Assembly: GCA_964607965.1 (NCBI GenBank)
Contig: CAZSMH010000021.1
Location: 1 to 23,208 of the forward strand
Source: SZUA-584 sp964607965
Lineage (GTDB): Bacteria; Bacillota; Clostridia; Christensenellales; SZUA-584
DNA length: 23,208 nt
Direction: 5' to 3'
The notes beneath the pieces are model-generated. The model saw nothing but the letters and a program-made list of their open reading frames with translations. It did no database searches and was not told the origin of the DNA. The translations under genes were made by a program, and so were the position numbers. This document shows, one piece after another, positions 21,981-23,208 of the stretch (position 1 is its first letter; the number at the start of each line of letters is the position of its first letter).

Positions 21981-23111
21981 ATGCCACTGGAAATTGATAT
22001 TGAGCAGGACAGCATTGCAAAAATAAAGGTAATCGGTGTTGGCGGTGCCGGTAATAACGCAGTCAACCGTATGATTGATCACGGAATTGCCGGTGCGGAA
22101 TTTTATTCTGTAAACACGGACAAGCAGGCGCTGCTATTATCAAAGGCTAAAAACAAAATACAAATAGGAGAAAAATTAACTTGCGGCCTTGGAGTTGGGG
22201 GAGACCCTGCTGTAGGGAAACGCGCTGCGGAAGAGAGCATTGAAGAGTTAGCATCGATAATTGAAGGCGCTAATCTTATATATATTGCCGCAGGGCTGGG
22301 AGGCGGAACCGGAACGGGAGCCGCGCCCGTTATTGCCGAGCTTGCACGACAGAAAAACATACTGACGGTGGCGGTGGTAACAATGCCGTTTATGTTTGAG
22401 GGAGGCCAGCGGATAACGCGCGCAAAGGACGGGCATGAGACGCTCACATCTAGCGTGGATTCCATTGTAACCATACCCAACGATAAACTGCTTCAGGTTA
22501 TAGGCAAAGGCACTTCGATGCTTGAAGCTTTCAGGGTTGCGGACGATGTGCTTCGCCAAGGCATTCAGGGCATTACCGATCTTATCGTAAAGCCTGCGCT
22601 GGTAAACCTTGATTTTGCGGACGTCAGGACTGTTCTGCTGGAGCGCGGAGTTGCGCATATGGGTATCGGCGTAGGGTACGGCGACAACAAGACGATGGAC
22701 GCTGCAAAGCAGGCCATTCAAAGTCCGCTGCTGGAAACAAGCATAGAAGGCGCAAGAGGTATTTTGTACAACGTGACCGGAGACCCGACAATGAGCCTGC
22801 TCGAAATAGAAGAAGCGGCAAACCTGATACGCCAGGCGGCGGATCCCGATGCCAACATTTTCTTCGGTGCCGATACGGACGATGGCCTTGAGGATGAAGT
22901 TCATATAACCGTGATTGCCACCGGTTTTGGAAGAGACAGAAAACCGAGAGCCGCGGCTGAAGTTAATGAAGAAATTAAATTTGATCAAATACCGGACGAG
23001 GAAGATTTTATACCTGTGATGCCGGAAAGACGTCCGACGAGTTTTGCTGATATTAATAACGAGCTTGACATACCTCCTTTCCTGCGCCGCAAGCGGATAA
23101 AGAAGGACTAA
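21981..23111 (+). CDS. ftsZ: tubulin-like division GTPase FtsZ
   Basis: FtsZ polymerises into the Z ring with GTP. The 376-residue product has the N-terminal GVGGAGNNAVNRM segment, the tubulin signature GGGTGTG at 107-113, the T7 synergy loop NLDFADV beginning at N209, and a C-terminal linker (about 318-360) ending in DIPPFLRRKRIKKD, the conserved peptide that binds FtsA and other partners. All catalytic features are intact, in contrast to the adjacent FtsA-like protein. GAGGGGG at 21969-21975 lies 5 bases before the ATG. The gene is 23 bases after ftsA and is closed by a terminator, so it is the last gene of the cluster's transcripts. Confidence 0.98.
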   Translation: MPLEIDIEQDSIAKIKVIGVGGAGNNAVNRMIDHGIAGAEFYSVNTDKQALLLSKAKNKIQIGEKLTCGLGVGGDPAVGKRAAEESIEELASIIEGANLIYIAAGLGGGTGTGAAPVIAELARQKNILTVAVVTMPFMFEGGQRITRAKDGHETLTSSVDSIVTIPNDKLLQVIGKGTSMLEAFRVADDVLRQGIQGITDLIVKPALVNLDFADVRTVLLERGVAHMGIGVGYGDNKTMDAAKQAIQSPLLETSIEGARGILYNVTGDPTMSLLEIEEAANLIRQAADPDANIFFGADTDDGLEDEVHITVIATGFGRDRKPRAAAEVNEEIKFDQIPDEEDFIPVMPERRPTSFADINNELDIPPFLRRKRIKKD

Positions 23112-23126
23112 ATAAAAACCCCCATT

Positions 23127-23159
23127 AACCCGCTGCTTAAGTGGCGGGTTTTAATTTTT
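23127..23159 (+). terminator. intrinsic terminator after ftsZ
   Basis: AACCCGC (23127-23133) pairs with GCGGGTT (23144-23150). Three more pairs, including two G-U, can close the stem onto a UUAA loop, and TTAATTTTT follows. It starts 16 bases after the ftsZ stop. The remaining bases to 23208 contain only an AGAGGAG-like site near the very end (about 23192-23198), possibly for a gene outside the window. Confidence 0.85.
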
Positions 23160-23208
23160 AAGGGCGGCATAAAAAGGGCATTATAAAAAAGCAGAGGAGC
23201 AGGCAAAT

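Noticed and set aside
22248..22988. 246-codon open frame on the minus strand opposite ftsZ
   Set aside because: It is fully contained in ftsZ, whose motifs are all intact.
1..23208. tRNA or rRNA genes, CRISPR arrays, insertion sequences, prophage genes
   Set aside because: I found no transposase or integrase reading frame, no regularly spaced repeat array, and no stretch with rRNA or tRNA character. Nearly all of the sequence is accounted for by conserved protein genes.

Overview
The window looks like chromosomal DNA of a Clostridia-type member of the Bacillota. The evidence is a division and cell wall (dcw) cluster in Gram-positive order, a PASTA-bearing division/sporulation-type transpeptidase, a MurE with the DNPR signature of meso-diaminopimelate-adding enzymes, good AGGAGG-like ribosome binding sites, and heavy use of the Ile codon ATA. 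Several start codons are TTG or GTG. I cannot assign a genus.

Positions 1-8550 hold a plus-strand envelope region. After the possible tail of an upstream gene, a sigmaA-like promoter precedes a three-gene set: a membrane-anchored CotH-kinase protein with three lamin-tail domains, a VTC-family polyphosphate polymerase, and a DUF4956 membrane protein. A 160-base gap separates these from four overlapping genes: a GT2 glycosyltransferase fused to a GtrA membrane domain, an extracellular phosphodiester glycosidase, a 78-residue two-helix membrane protein, and a DUF368 (PopT-type) undecaprenyl-phosphate translocase. A single minus-strand gene for an anchored extracytoplasmic protein of unknown function (8564-9109) faces them.

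Positions 9110-9467 form a divergent regulatory region. It carries three MraZ boxes spaced exactly 10 bp apart, a 14-bp perfect palindrome and candidate promoters. From 9468 to 23111 runs the dcw cluster: mraZ, rsmH, an ftsL-like gene, a PASTA penicillin-binding protein, murE, mraY, murD, ftsW/spoVE, murA, ftsQ/divIB, ftsA and ftsZ, closed by a hairpin-plus-T-tract terminator. murF, murG, murC and murB are absent from the places where they commonly sit. Internal promoter candidates lie before murE and before ftsA.

Taken together, the window makes and recycles the lipid carrier (DUF368), builds lipid I and its UDP precursors (MurA, MurD, MurE, MraY), polymerises and crosslinks wall at the septum (FtsW/SpoVE, PBP, FtsL, FtsQ), and positions that work with FtsA and FtsZ. 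The upstream region probably adds a polyphosphate- or glycan-related surface activity. The most unusual features are an FtsA whose nucleotide-binding motifs are eroded, an altered FISYGG motif in the SEDS protein, and the combined CotH/VTC/DUF4956 and GT2/glycosidase/PopT neighbourhood.
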